The position numbers and the translations under genes were made by a program. The notes under the pieces are model-generated. The model had not been told where the DNA came from. It did not search any database and saw only the letters and a list, made by a program, of their open reading frames with translations. Shown piece by piece: positions 24,520 through 35,235 of a stretch of 64,000 nt of DNA (position 1 is its first letter; the number at the start of each line of letters is the position of its first letter). This DNA is from Noviherbaspirillum sp036563305 (GTDB taxonomy: Bacteria; Pseudomonadota; Gammaproteobacteria; Burkholderiales; Burkholderiaceae_D): assembly GCF_036563305.1 (NCBI RefSeq), contig NZ_DATCMQ010000008.1:266411-330410 (forward strand), read 5' to 3'.

Positions 24520-25116
24520 ATGACCACGAAAATTGAAGTGCTCGAAGCGTCGCTCCGCAACGCGCTTGGCGAGCAGGTGCGCGACCTGAAGGTGGCGATT
24601 GGCGAAGCGACGCTGGTTGTCGGCGCATCCGATTACCTCTCCGTGATGCGCGTGCTGCGCGACCACGCCGACCTGCGTTTCGAGGAGTTGCTCGACCTGT
24701 GCGGCATGGACTATTCGACGTACGGCGACGGCGTATGGGACGGTCCGCGTTTCGCGGCAGTGTCGCACCTGCTGTCCGTCACACATAACTGGCGCCTCCG
24801 CGTACGCGTTTTTGCGCCCGACGACGAACTTCCGGTCATTCCGTCCGTCTCAGACATCTGGTCCTCGGCCAACTGGTACGAACGTGAAGCGTTCGACCTG
24901 TTCGGCATCCTCTTCGAAGGTCATAACGACCTCCGTCGCATCCTTACCGATTACGGCTTCATCGGACATCCATTCCGCAAGGACTTCCCGGTCTCCGGCT
25001 TTGTCGAGATGCGCTACGACCCCGAGCAGAAGCGCGTGATTTACCAACCCGTGACGATCGAGCCGCGTGAAATCATTCCGCGCGTGATCCGCGAAGAGAA
25101 ATACGGGATGAAATAA
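24520..25116 (+). CDS. nuoC: NADH-quinone oxidoreductase subunit C
   Basis: A 198-residue hydrophilic subunit of the 30-kDa family. The signature ANWYEREAFDLFGILFEGHNDLRRIL is spread over about residues 115-140. It is a separate protein here, unlike the fused NuoCD of E. coli. The ATG at 24520 (MTTKIEVLE) avoids overlap with nuoB; the upstream frame lies inside nuoB. Its stop overlaps the nuoD start by one base. Confidence 0.95.
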   Translation: MTTKIEVLEASLRNALGEQVRDLKVAIGEATLVVGASDYLSVMRVLRDHADLRFEELLDLCGMDYSTYGDGVWDGPRFAAVSHLLSVTHNWRLRVRVFAPDDELPVIPSVSDIWSSANWYEREAFDLFGILFEGHNDLRRILTDYGFIGHPFRKDFPVSGFVEMRYDPEQKRVIYQPVTIEPREIIPRVIREEKYGMK

Positions 25117-26369
25117 TGGCAGAGATTAAGAATTACACCCTGAACTTCGGACCGCAGCACCCGGCTGCGCATGGCGTTCTGCGTCTCGTACTCGAGCTGG
25201 ACGGCGAAGTGATCCAGCGCGCCGATCCGCATATCGGCCTGCTGCACCGGGCCACTGAAAAACTGGCCGAGCAGAAGACCTTCCTGCAGTCCGTTCCGTA
25301 CATGGACCGGCTCGACTACGTGTCGATGATGTGCAATGAGCACGGCTACGTGCTCGCGGTCGAGAAGCTGCTCGGTATTGAAGTCCCGCTGCGCGCCCAA
25401 TATATACGGGTGATGTTCGACGAGATCACGCGGATCCTGAACCACCTCCTGTGGATCGGGGCGCACGGTCTGGACGTCGGCGCGATGGCTGTCTTCCTGT
25501 ACGCCTTCCGCGAGCGCGAGGACCTGATGGATTGCTACGAGGCGGTCTCGGGCGCCCGCATGCACGCAGCGTACTACCGCCCGGGTGGCGTCTACCGGGA
25601 CCTGCCGGACCGCATGCCGCAGTACAAGGCATCCGCAGTGCGAAACGAAAAGGCGATCAGGCAGCTGAACGAGAACCGGCAGGGCTCGCTGCTCGACTTC
25701 ATCGAGGATTTCACCAACCGTTTCCCCGGCTATGTGGACGAGTACGAGACGCTGCTGACCGACAACCGGATCTGGAAACAGCGTCTGGTCGGGGTGGGCG
25801 TCGTGTCGCCGGAACGCGCGATGGCAATGGGTTTCACCGGGCCGATGCTGCGTGGCTCGGGTGTCGAATGGGACCTGCGCAAGAAGCAGCCCTACGAAGT
25901 CTACGACCTGCTGGATTTCGATATCCCGGTAGGCGTGAACGGCGATTGCTACGACCGCTACCTGGTGCGCGTAGAGGAAATGCGGCAGTCGAATCGCATC
26001 ATCAAGCAGTGCATCGAATGGCTGCGCAACAATCCCGGCCCGGTCATGACCGACAACCACAAGGTTGCCCCCCCTGACCGCGTGAGCATGAAGTCCAACA
26101 TGGAAGAGTTGATCCACCACTTCAAGCTCTTCACCGAGGGCTTCCATGTGCCGGAAGGCGAGGCCTATGTCGGGATCGAACATCCGAAGGGCGAGTTCGG
26201 CATCTACCTCGTTTCGGACGGGGCGAACAAGCCCTACCGCCTGAAGATCAGGGCGCCCGGCTTTGCGCACCTGCAGGGACTCGACGAGATGGCCAAGGGC
26301 CATATGATCGCCGACGCCGTGACCATCATCGGCACGCAAGACATCGTGTTCGGTGAGATTGACCGATAA
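25116..26369 (+). CDS. nuoD: NADH-quinone oxidoreductase subunit D
   Basis: A 417-residue 49-kDa subunit related to [NiFe]-hydrogenase large subunits. It forms the quinone pocket with NuoB. The N-terminal NFGPQHPAAHGVLRL loop that contacts quinone and RPGGVYRDLP are intact. It starts on the last base of the nuoC stop codon. Confidence 0.97.
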   Translation: MAEIKNYTLNFGPQHPAAHGVLRLVLELDGEVIQRADPHIGLLHRATEKLAEQKTFLQSVPYMDRLDYVSMMCNEHGYVLAVEKLLGIEVPLRAQYIRVMFDEITRILNHLLWIGAHGLDVGAMAVFLYAFREREDLMDCYEAVSGARMHAAYYRPGGVYRDLPDRMPQYKASAVRNEKAIRQLNENRQGSLLDFIEDFTNRFPGYVDEYETLLTDNRIWKQRLVGVGVVSPERAMAMGFTGPMLRGSGVEWDLRKKQPYEVYDLLDFDIPVGVNGDCYDRYLVRVEEMRQSNRIIKQCIEWLRNNPGPVMTDNHKVAPPDRVSMKSNMEELIHHFKLFTEGFHVPEGEAYVGIEHPKGEFGIYLVSDGANKPYRLKIRAPGFAHLQGLDEMAKGHMIADAVTIIGTQDIVFGEIDR

Positions 26370-26393
26370 CCCGCGCGTGGCTCACGCGCATGA

Positions 26394-26881
26394 ATGGCTG
26401 ACGATATGCTGTTAAGTCAAGTAGCGTACAAGAAGATTGATCGCGAACTCGCGAAATTCCCGGCCGACCAGCGCCAGTCCGCGGTCATGGCCGCACTCGC
26501 CATCGCCCAGGACGAGAAGGGCTGGCTGTCGCCCGAGGTGCTGAAGGACGTCGCCGATTACATCGGCATGGCGCCGATCGCCGTGCAGGAAGTCGCCACC
26601 TTCTACAACATGTACAACACCAAGCCGGTCGGCAAGCACAAGATCTCCGTGTGCACCAACCTGCCTTGCGCGCTCTCCGGCGGCGAACGCGCGGCGGAAT
26701 ACCTGAAGCAGAAACTCGGCATCGAGTACAAGGACACGACCGGCGACGGCCTGTTCACCCTGATCGAGGGCGAGTGCATGGGTGCCTGCGGCGACGCGCC
26801 GGTGATGCTGGTGAATAACAAGCGCATGTGCAGCCACATGTCGACCGAGAAGATCGATGCGCTGGTGGAGGAACTGAAGAA

Positions 26882-26885
<4 letters not shown>
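26394..26885 (+). CDS. nuoE: NADH-quinone oxidoreductase subunit E
   Basis: A 163-residue thioredoxin-like subunit with the [2Fe-2S] cluster N1a. The four Cys ligands lie in CTNLPC and CMGAC. It belongs to the NADH-oxidising module. The start is uncertain by four codons: ATG 26394 (MADDMLLSQ) or ATG 26406 (MLLSQVAYKK), neither with a strong ribosome binding site. The stop overlaps nuoF by ATGA. Confidence 0.95.
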
Positions 26886-28177
<1,292 letters not shown>

Positions 28178-28219
28178 GCCGGACGCCAGCAACCCCATAC
28201 AGGATACTAGGCAAGAGCC

Positions 28220-30553
28220 ATGGTTGAACTAGAAATCGACGGCAAGAAGGTAGAGGTGCAAGAGGGCAGCATGGTGATGGAAGCTGCCAACAAGCTCGGC
28301 ACTTACATTCCCCATTTTTGCTATCACAAGAAGCTGTCCATCGCGGCCAACTGCCGCATGTGCCTGGTCGAGGTCGAGAAGGCCCCGAAGCCGCTGCCAG
28401 CCTGCGCCACGCCCGTGACCAACGGGATGATCGTGCGCACCGCCAGCGACAAGGCGATCAAGGCGCAGAAGAGCGTGATGGAATTCCTGCTGATCAATCA
28501 CCCGCTGGATTGCCCGATCTGCGATCAGGGCGGTGAATGCCAGTTGCAGGATCTGGCTGTAGGTTACGGCCCGTCCGCTTCCCGCTACGAAGAAGAAAAG
28601 CGCATTGTCCCGCCGAAGGATGCCGGCCCCCTGATCTCGATGCGCGAGATGGCCCGCTGCATCCATTGCACCCGCTGCGTGCGTTTCGGCCAGGAAGTGG
28701 CCGGCGTGATGGAGTTCGGCATGCTGAACCGCGGCGAGCACTCCGAGATCACGACGTTCGTCGGCAACTCGGTCGACTCCGAGCTGTCCGGCAACATGAT
28801 CGACCTGTGCCCGGTCGGCGCACTGACCTCCAAGCCGTTCCGCTACAGCGCCCGCACCTGGGAGCTGTCGCGCCGCCGCTCGGTCAGTCCGCACGATGGC
28901 CTCGGCGCCAATCTGATGGTGCAGGTCAAGGGCGGCAAGGTGATGCGCGTACTGCCGCTCGAGAACGACGGCGTCAACGAATGCTGGCTGTCCGATCGCG
29001 ACCGCTTCTCCTATGAAGGCCTGAACAGCGCAGAGCGCCTGACGGTGCCGATGGTCAAGCAGGACGGCAAGTGGATCGAGACCGACTGGCAGACCGCGCT
29101 GGAATACGTTGCCCACGGCCTGAGCGATATCCGCCGCAACCATGGCGCCGATGCACTTGCTGCACTCGCCGCGCCATATTCGACGCTGGAAGAACTGACG
29201 CTGCTGCAGAAGCTGGTGCGCGGCCTCGGTTCCGATAACGTTGATTTCCGCCTGCGCCAGTCCGACTTTGCATTGAACGGCAAGGTGGTGCCGTGGCTGG
29301 GGATGTCCATCGATGCATTCGGTCAGCTCAACCGCGCGCTGGTCATCGGCTCCTTCCTGCGCAAGGATCATCCGCTGCTGGCTGCCCGCCTGCGCCATGC
29401 GGCCAAGCGCGGCACGAAGGTCAGCGTCCTGCACGCGACCGATGATGACCTGCTGCTGCCGGTTGCGCATCGCATGATCAAGGCACCGTCCGAGTGGTTG
29501 TCCGCCCTGAGCGAGATTATCGTGGCGGTAGCCCAGATGAAGGGCATCGCAGCGCCGGCCGGCTTTGAGGGAATCACCCCGGGCGACGTGGCGAAGGGCA
29601 TCGCGGACAGCCTGCTGTCGGGCGAACGCCGCGGTGTGGTGCTCGGCAATGCCGCCGCGCAGCATCCGCAGGCCTCGCAACTGCATGCCGCCGCCGAATG
29701 GATCGCGCAAAACACCGGCGCCGCCTTCGGCTACCTGACCGAGGCTGCGAACAGCGTCGGTGGCTACATCGCCAATGCATTCCCGCAGAACGGCGGCAAT
29801 GCCCGGCAATTCTTCACCGAGCCGCGCCAGGCCTATGTGCTGCTGCACGCCGAGCCGGAACTCGACTGCCATGATCCGCAGGCGGCGCGCGCCGCCCTGC
29901 AGCAGGCAAAGATGGTCGTGGCAATGAGCCCGTACAAGCACGGCATGGACTACGCGGACGTGCTCCTTCCGGTCGCGCCGTTTGCCGAAACCGCCGGCAC
30001 TTTCGTCAACTGCGAGGGCCGCGCACAAGGCTTCAACGGTACCGTCAAGCCGCTTGGCGAGACCCGTCCTGCCTGGAAGGTGCTGCGCGTGCTTGGCAAC
30101 ATGCTCGACCTGCAAGGCTTCGGCTACGAGACTTCCGAAGAGATCCGCGCCGAAGTGCTGGGCACCAAGGTCTCCGAAGAGGCCGACCTGCTGCCGCGCC
30201 TGAACAACGTCGCGAACCTGCAACCGCAGGCTGCCAAGCCTGCTGCCGCCGGGCTGGAGCGGATTGCGGACGTGCCGATCTACTTCAGCGACGCCATCGT
30301 CCGCCGCGCCGAGTCCCTGCAACTGACGACCGACGCGCAGGCGCCGAAGGCCTCTCTGTCGCCGGACCTGGCACAGTCCCTCGGCGTTGCCGAAGGTACG
30401 CAGGTACGGGTGGTCCAGGGGCAGGGCAGCGCCGTGCTCGTGGCCGCCATCGACGCGAAGCTGCCGGCGAATGTGGTGCGGGTATCCGCCTCGCATCCGT
30501 CGACCGCCGCCCTGGGTCCGATGTTTGGCCCGATCAGCGTGGAGAAAGCCTAA
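28220..30553 (+). CDS. nuoG: NADH-quinone oxidoreductase subunit G
   Basis: A 777-residue iron-sulfur subunit. The N-terminal [2Fe-2S] ferredoxin domain has ligands around FCYHKK, NCRMC and ACATPV. A His-Cys [4Fe-4S] site follows in HPLDCPICDQGGEC, then a further cluster at CIHCTRC with Cys in DLCPVGAL. The rest is a molybdopterin-oxidoreductase-like domain without visible cofactor chemistry. The stop overlaps nuoH by one base. Confidence 0.97.
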   Translation: MVELEIDGKKVEVQEGSMVMEAANKLGTYIPHFCYHKKLSIAANCRMCLVEVEKAPKPLPACATPVTNGMIVRTASDKAIKAQKSVMEFLLINHPLDCPICDQGGECQLQDLAVGYGPSASRYEEEKRIVPPKDAGPLISMREMARCIHCTRCVRFGQEVAGVMEFGMLNRGEHSEITTFVGNSVDSELSGNMIDLCPVGALTSKPFRYSARTWELSRRRSVSPHDGLGANLMVQVKGGKVMRVLPLENDGVNECWLSDRDRFSYEGLNSAERLTVPMVKQDGKWIETDWQTALEYVAHGLSDIRRNHGADALAALAAPYSTLEELTLLQKLVRGLGSDNVDFRLRQSDFALNGKVVPWLGMSIDAFGQLNRALVIGSFLRKDHPLLAARLRHAAKRGTKVSVLHATDDDLLLPVAHRMIKAPSEWLSALSEIIVAVAQMKGIAAPAGFEGITPGDVAKGIADSLLSGERRGVVLGNAAAQHPQASQLHAAAEWIAQNTGAAFGYLTEAANSVGGYIANAFPQNGGNARQFFTEPRQAYVLLHAEPELDCHDPQAARAALQQAKMVVAMSPYKHGMDYADVLLPVAPFAETAGTFVNCEGRAQGFNGTVKPLGETRPAWKVLRVLGNMLDLQGFGYETSEEIRAEVLGTKVSEEADLLPRLNNVANLQPQAAKPAAAGLERIADVPIYFSDAIVRRAESLQLTTDAQAPKASLSPDLAQSLGVAEGTQVRVVQGQGSAVLVAAIDAKLPANVVRVSASHPSTAALGPMFGPISVEKA

Positions 30554-31617
30554 TGGATTTTCTGACGACCCTCAATTCCGCCGGGACCAGCGTATTCGGC
30601 GGCGTCTGGCCCCTGGTCTGGAACGTCATCAAGATCGTGGCGATCGTCCTGCCGCTGATGGGTTGCGTTGCCTACCTGACGCTGTGGGAGCGCAAGATGA
30701 TCGGCTGGATGCACATCCGTCTCGGCCCGAACCGCGTGGGTCCGGCCGGCCTGCTGCAGCCTATCGCCGATGCGCTGAAGCTGCTGCTGAAGGAAATCGT
30801 TGTTCCGGCGAAGGCGAACAAGGCGTTGTTCGTGATCGCACCGATCATGACCATCATGCCGGCGCTGGCCGCCTGGGCGGTCATTCCCTTCGGACCGGAA
30901 ACCGTCCTCGCCAATGTCAATGCGGGCCTGCTGTTCGTCATGGCGATCACCTCGATGGAAGTCTACGGCGTGATCATCGCCGGCTGGGCATCCAACTCCA
31001 AGTATGCATTCCTTGGTGCGATGCGCGCTTCCGCGCAGATGGTGTCGTACGAGATTTCAATGGGTTTTGCCCTCGTCATCGTGCTGATGGTGTCCGGCAG
31101 CCTGAACTTCGTCGACATCGTGAACCAGCAGACCCAGGGCAGCTTCGCCGCCATGGGCTTGAACTTCCTGTCCTGGAACTGGCTGCCTCTGCTGCCGATC
31201 TTCGTGATCTACGTGATCTCGGGCATTGCCGAGACCAACCGGCATCCGTTCGACGTCGTCGAGGGCGAATCGGAAATCGTTGCCGGCCACATGGTCGAGT
31301 ACTCCGGCATGTCGTTCGCGATGTTCTTCCTGGCCGAGTACGCGAACATGATCCTGATCTCGATGCTCGCGTCGCTCATGTTCCTCGGCGGATGGTCCGC
31401 ACCGATCGCGCTGCTCGACTTCATCCCCGGATGGATCTGGCTCGGCATCAAGACCTTCTTCGTCGTATCGCTGTTCATCTGGGCGCGCGCCTCGTTTCCG
31501 CGCTACCGCTATGACCAGATCATGCGTCTCGGCTGGAAAGTATTCATTCCGCTGACGCTGGCCTACCTGGTGATCGTGGCAGCCTGGATCCAGTCACCCT
31601 GGAATATTTGGAAGTAA
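30553..31617 (+). CDS. nuoH: NADH-quinone oxidoreductase subunit H
   Basis: A 354-residue membrane subunit with about eight transmembrane helices that couples quinone reduction to the proton-pumping arm. The conserved charged loops are present: WERKMIGWMHIRLGPNRVGP (about residues 55-74) and AETNRHPFDVVEGESEIVAG. It overlaps nuoG by one base and is followed by nuoI. Confidence 0.97.
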   Translation: MDFLTTLNSAGTSVFGGVWPLVWNVIKIVAIVLPLMGCVAYLTLWERKMIGWMHIRLGPNRVGPAGLLQPIADALKLLLKEIVVPAKANKALFVIAPIMTIMPALAAWAVIPFGPETVLANVNAGLLFVMAITSMEVYGVIIAGWASNSKYAFLGAMRASAQMVSYEISMGFALVIVLMVSGSLNFVDIVNQQTQGSFAAMGLNFLSWNWLPLLPIFVIYVISGIAETNRHPFDVVEGESEIVAGHMVEYSGMSFAMFFLAEYANMILISMLASLMFLGGWSAPIALLDFIPGWIWLGIKTFFVVSLFIWARASFPRYRYDQIMRLGWKVFIPLTLAYLVIVAAWIQSPWNIWK

Positions 31618-31623
31618 GAAACC

Positions 31624-32112
31624 ATGGAAGCCATCAAAGATTTTTTCGGCAGCCTGATGCTCAAGGAGCTGGTCAAGGGACTGGCCCTGACCGGCCGCTA
31701 CATGTTCGCCCGCAAGATCACCGTCCAGTTCCCCGAAGAGAAGACCCCGCTGTCGCCGCGTTTCCGCGGACTGCATGCATTGCGACGCTACCCGAACGGG
31801 GAAGAGCGCTGCATCGCCTGCAAGCTGTGCGAAGCGGTCTGTCCGGCAATGGCCATCACGATCGAATCGACGGAGCGTGAGGACGGCACCCGCCGCACCT
31901 CGCGCTACGACATCGACCTGACCAAGTGCATCTTTTGCGGCTTCTGCGAAGAGTCCTGCCCGGTCGACTCGATCGTCGAAACCAGCATTCTTGAATATCA
32001 CGGCGAAAAGCGGGGCGACCTCTACTTCACGAAGGAGATGTTGCTGGCAGTCGGCGATCGCTATGAGAAGGACATCGCCGCCGCGCGTTCGGTTGACGCT
32101 GCCTATCGTTGA
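31624..32112 (+). CDS. nuoI: NADH-quinone oxidoreductase subunit I
   Basis: A 162-residue TYKY-type ferredoxin subunit with two [4Fe-4S] clusters, N6a and N6b. Both motifs are intact: CIACKLCEAVCP and CIFCGFCEESCP. The short N-terminal amphipathic segment docks onto the membrane arm. A six-bp perfect intercistronic stem (GCCGGG/CCCGGC at 32113-32129) follows its stop. Confidence 0.97.
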   Translation: MEAIKDFFGSLMLKELVKGLALTGRYMFARKITVQFPEEKTPLSPRFRGLHALRRYPNGEERCIACKLCEAVCPAMAITIESTEREDGTRRTSRYDIDLTKCIFCGFCEESCPVDSIVETSILEYHGEKRGDLYFTKEMLLAVGDRYEKDIAAARSVDAAYR

Positions 32113-32155
32113 GCCGGGATACACCCGGCCGTACCGCTGACTCTTCTGGTCGAAT

Positions 32156-32800
32156 ATGGAATTTACAACTGCTCTTTTCTACGCGTTCTCGCTGATCCTG
32201 GTGCTGGCAGCGGCCCGCGTCATCACGGCCCGTAACCCGGTCCACGCAGCGCTGTTCCTGGTGCTGTCGTTCTTCTCGGCGGCAGCCATTTGGCTGCTGC
32301 TGCGGGCCGAGTTCCTTGCGATCGTCCTGGTGCTGGTCTATGTCGGCGCGGTCATGGTGCTGTTCCTGTTTGTCGTGATGATGCTGGACATCGACATCGG
32401 CAAGCTGCGCGAAGGCTTCTGGAGCTATTTCCCGCTCGCCGCCGTGGTCGGCCTGCTGATTGCCCTGCAAATGGCGGCCGTCCTGCTGCATGGTTTCTGG
32501 GATCCGGCTGCACAGGCACCGGCTGCCGCCGCCAACATCGGCGGTACGAAGGAACTGGGCATGCTGATCTACACCGAGTACATCTACGCATTCGAAATCG
32601 CAGCGGTGATCCTGCTGCTTGCGATCGTCGCAGCGGTTGCGCTGACGCTGCGCCGCCGCAAGGACAGCAAGTACTTCGATCCGGCCCAGGCGGTGAAGGT
32701 CAAGCGCAACGACCGTATCCGCATGGTGTCGATGAAGGCCGAATCCGATCGTGCCAACGGCAACGGCGCAGCGCCTGCTGCCGCCGCGGAAAAACAATAA
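32156..32800 (+). CDS. nuoJ: NADH-quinone oxidoreductase subunit J
   Basis: A 214-residue membrane subunit with about five transmembrane helices in the first 165 residues. The conserved third helix region VLVYVGAVMVLFLFVVMML contains the pi-bulge segment. A hydrophilic, basic then Ala-rich C-terminal tail extends beyond the last helix. It begins 43 bases after nuoI. Confidence 0.95.
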   Translation: MEFTTALFYAFSLILVLAAARVITARNPVHAALFLVLSFFSAAAIWLLLRAEFLAIVLVLVYVGAVMVLFLFVVMMLDIDIGKLREGFWSYFPLAAVVGLLIALQMAAVLLHGFWDPAAQAPAAAANIGGTKELGMLIYTEYIYAFEIAAVILLLAIVAAVALTLRRRKDSKYFDPAQAVKVKRNDRIRMVSMKAESDRANGNGAAPAAAAEKQ

Positions 32801-32812
32801 GGGGAATGTGCC

Positions 32813-33121
32813 GTGGCTCTCTCGCTCGCTCACTTTCTGGTTCTCGGTGCGATCCTGTTTGCGATTTCCATCGTCGGGATCTTCCTGAACCGCAAGAACA
32901 TCATCATCCTGCTGATGGCCATCGAACTGATGCTGCTGTCGGTGAACATGAATTTCATCGCCTTCTCGCATTATCTCGGTGATGCGGCAGGTCAGATTTT
33001 CGTTTTCTTCATCCTGACTGTGGCTGCCGCGGAATCCGCGATCGGCCTCGCCATCCTGGTGGTGCTGTTCCGTAACCTGGACACCATCAATGTCGAGGAC
33101 CTCGATAGCCTCAAGGGTTAA
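32813..33121 (+). CDS. nuoK: NADH-quinone oxidoreductase subunit K
   Basis: A 102-residue subunit with three transmembrane helices, homologous to antiporter MrpC/NuoK. The buried Glu residues implicated in proton transfer are present in MAIELMLLSVN and AAAESAIGLAI. The start is GTG with AAGGGGAA about eight bases upstream. Confidence 0.96.
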   Translation: MALSLAHFLVLGAILFAISIVGIFLNRKNIIILLMAIELMLLSVNMNFIAFSHYLGDAAGQIFVFFILTVAAAESAIGLAILVVLFRNLDTINVEDLDSLKG

Positions 33122-33148
33122 CCACAAATAATAACGACAGGGTCCATC

Positions 33149-35209
33149 ATGGCGGGGCAACTCAACCCTCAGATTCTTCTTGCTGTGCCGCTGGCACCTC
33201 TGGCGGGCTCGGCAATTGCCGGCCTGCTCGGCACCAGGTTCTTCGGCAACAAGATCGGGCGCACGGCGTCACACTCGGTCACCATCCTCGGGGTGCTGGT
33301 CGCGTTCATCATCTCGTTCCAGACACTGCTGGCGGTGATGGACGGGGCGACGTACAACGGCACCGTTTACACCTGGATGACGGTGATGGGGCTGAAGCTG
33401 GAAGTCGGCTTCCTCGTCGACAGCCTGACGGCGATGATGATGTGCGTCGTGACATTCGTGTCGCTGATGGTGCACATCTACACCATCGGCTACATGGCCG
33501 AGGACGAAGGCTACAACCGCTTTTTCTCGTACATCTCGCTGTTCACCTTCTCGATGCTGATGCTCGTCATGAGCAACAACTTCCTGCAGCTGTTCTTCGG
33601 TTGGGAAGCGGTCGGCCTGGTGTCCTATCTGCTGATCGGGTTCTGGTTCAAGCGGCCGTCGGCGATCTACGCCAACATGAAGGCCTTCCTGGTCAACCGC
33701 GTCGGCGACTTCGGCTTCATCCTCGGCATCGGCCTGCTGCTGGCCTATGCCGGCTCGCTGAATTACGGCGAAGTCTTTGCCAAGCGCAACGAACTGGCCG
33801 GCCTGACGCTGCCGGGTACTGACTGGATGCTGCTGACCGTTGCCTGCATCTGCCTGTTCATCGGCGCAATGGGCAAGTCGGCACAGTTCCCGCTGCACGT
33901 CTGGCTTCCCGATTCGATGGAAGGCCCGACCCCGATCTCCGCGCTGATCCACGCAGCGACGATGGTGACCGCGGGGATTTTCATGGTCGCCCGCATGTCG
34001 CCGCTGTTCGAGCTGTCGGACACCGCGCTGTCCTTCATCCTGGTCATCGGATCGATCACCGCGCTGTTCATGGGCTTCCTCGGCATCATCCAGAACGACA
34101 TCAAGCGGGTGGTTGCGTACTCGACGTTGTCCCAGCTCGGATACATGACCGTGGCACTGGGCGCGTCCGCCTATTCGGTTGCCGTGTTCCACCTGATGAC
34201 CCACGCGTTCTTCAAGGCGCTGCTGTTCCTCGGCGCGGGCGCGGTCATCATCGGCATGCACCACGACCAGGACATCCGCAACATGGGCGGTCTGCGCAAG
34301 TACATGCCCATCACCTGGATCACCTCGCTTCTGGGTTCGCTGGCGCTGATCGGCACGCCGTTCTTCTCGGGCTTCTACTCGAAGGACAGCATCATCGAGG
34401 CCGTCCACGATACCCATATTGCCGGCGCCGGCTTCGCCAATTTCGCCGTGCTCGCGGGTGTCTTCGTCACCGCCTTCTACTCGTTCCGCATGTACTTCCT
34501 GGTATTCCACGGCGAGGAGCGCTTCGGCAAGGCCCATGCGCATCACGGCCATGAGACCCACCACGAGGAAGAAGAACAGGAGCACGACGACCACCATCAC
34601 CACGGACTTGCGCCGGGCGAGAAGCCGCACGAGGCGCCGCTGGTCGTCACGCTGCCGCTGATCCTGCTGGCCATTCCGTCGGTATTGATCGGCTACCTGG
34701 CGATCGGTCCCATGCTGCACGGCGATTTCTTCAAGGACGTGATCTACGTCGGCGAGAATCACGGCGCGATGGCGGCGCTCAACGAGGCCTTCCATGGGGC
34801 GGCAGCAATGGGCATGCACGGCTTCATGACCGCACCGTTCTGGCTGGCATTGGGTGGCGTCGTCGCCGCCTGGTACTGCTACATGATCAATCCGCGTGTG
34901 CCGGCCTGGTTCTACAGCAAGCTGCATGCACTGCATACCCTGCTGGACAACAAGTACTACATGGACAAGATCAACGACGTGGTGTTTGCCAAGGGCGCGC
35001 GCGTGCTTGGCGGCGGCCTGTCCACCGTCGGCGACCGTACCCTGATCGATGGCCTGGTTGTGAACGGCAGTGCCCGCGTGGTCGGCTGGTTCTCCGCGCT
35101 GATCCGCCATGTGCAGACCGGTTATATCTATCACTACGCATTCGTAATGATCATCGGCGTGCTGTTCTTCCTGTTCTACTTCATGCCGTTCCCGTCGTTT
35201 GCCAAGTAA
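33149..35209 (+). CDS. nuoL: NADH-quinone oxidoreductase subunit L
   Basis: A 686-residue antiporter-like subunit with about 16 transmembrane helices and the long lateral helix at the C-terminus. Conserved proton-channel residues appear in LFFGWEAVGLVSYLLIGFW and HAATMVTAGIF. Between two helices at about residues 461-485 lies a loop very rich in His and Glu, with a run of four His. Confidence 0.96.
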   Translation: MAGQLNPQILLAVPLAPLAGSAIAGLLGTRFFGNKIGRTASHSVTILGVLVAFIISFQTLLAVMDGATYNGTVYTWMTVMGLKLEVGFLVDSLTAMMMCVVTFVSLMVHIYTIGYMAEDEGYNRFFSYISLFTFSMLMLVMSNNFLQLFFGWEAVGLVSYLLIGFWFKRPSAIYANMKAFLVNRVGDFGFILGIGLLLAYAGSLNYGEVFAKRNELAGLTLPGTDWMLLTVACICLFIGAMGKSAQFPLHVWLPDSMEGPTPISALIHAATMVTAGIFMVARMSPLFELSDTALSFILVIGSITALFMGFLGIIQNDIKRVVAYSTLSQLGYMTVALGASAYSVAVFHLMTHAFFKALLFLGAGAVIIGMHHDQDIRNMGGLRKYMPITWITSLLGSLALIGTPFFSGFYSKDSIIEAVHDTHIAGAGFANFAVLAGVFVTAFYSFRMYFLVFHGEERFGKAHAHHGHETHHEEEEQEHDDHHHHGLAPGEKPHEAPLVVTLPLILLAIPSVLIGYLAIGPMLHGDFFKDVIYVGENHGAMAALNEAFHGAAAMGMHGFMTAPFWLALGGVVAAWYCYMINPRVPAWFYSKLHALHTLLDNKYYMDKINDVVFAKGARVLGGGLSTVGDRTLIDGLVVNGSARVVGWFSALIRHVQTGYIYHYAFVMIIGVLFFLFYFMPFPSFAK

Positions 35210-35235
35210 GTTGGCGAGGTAAAGCAAATAAAACC

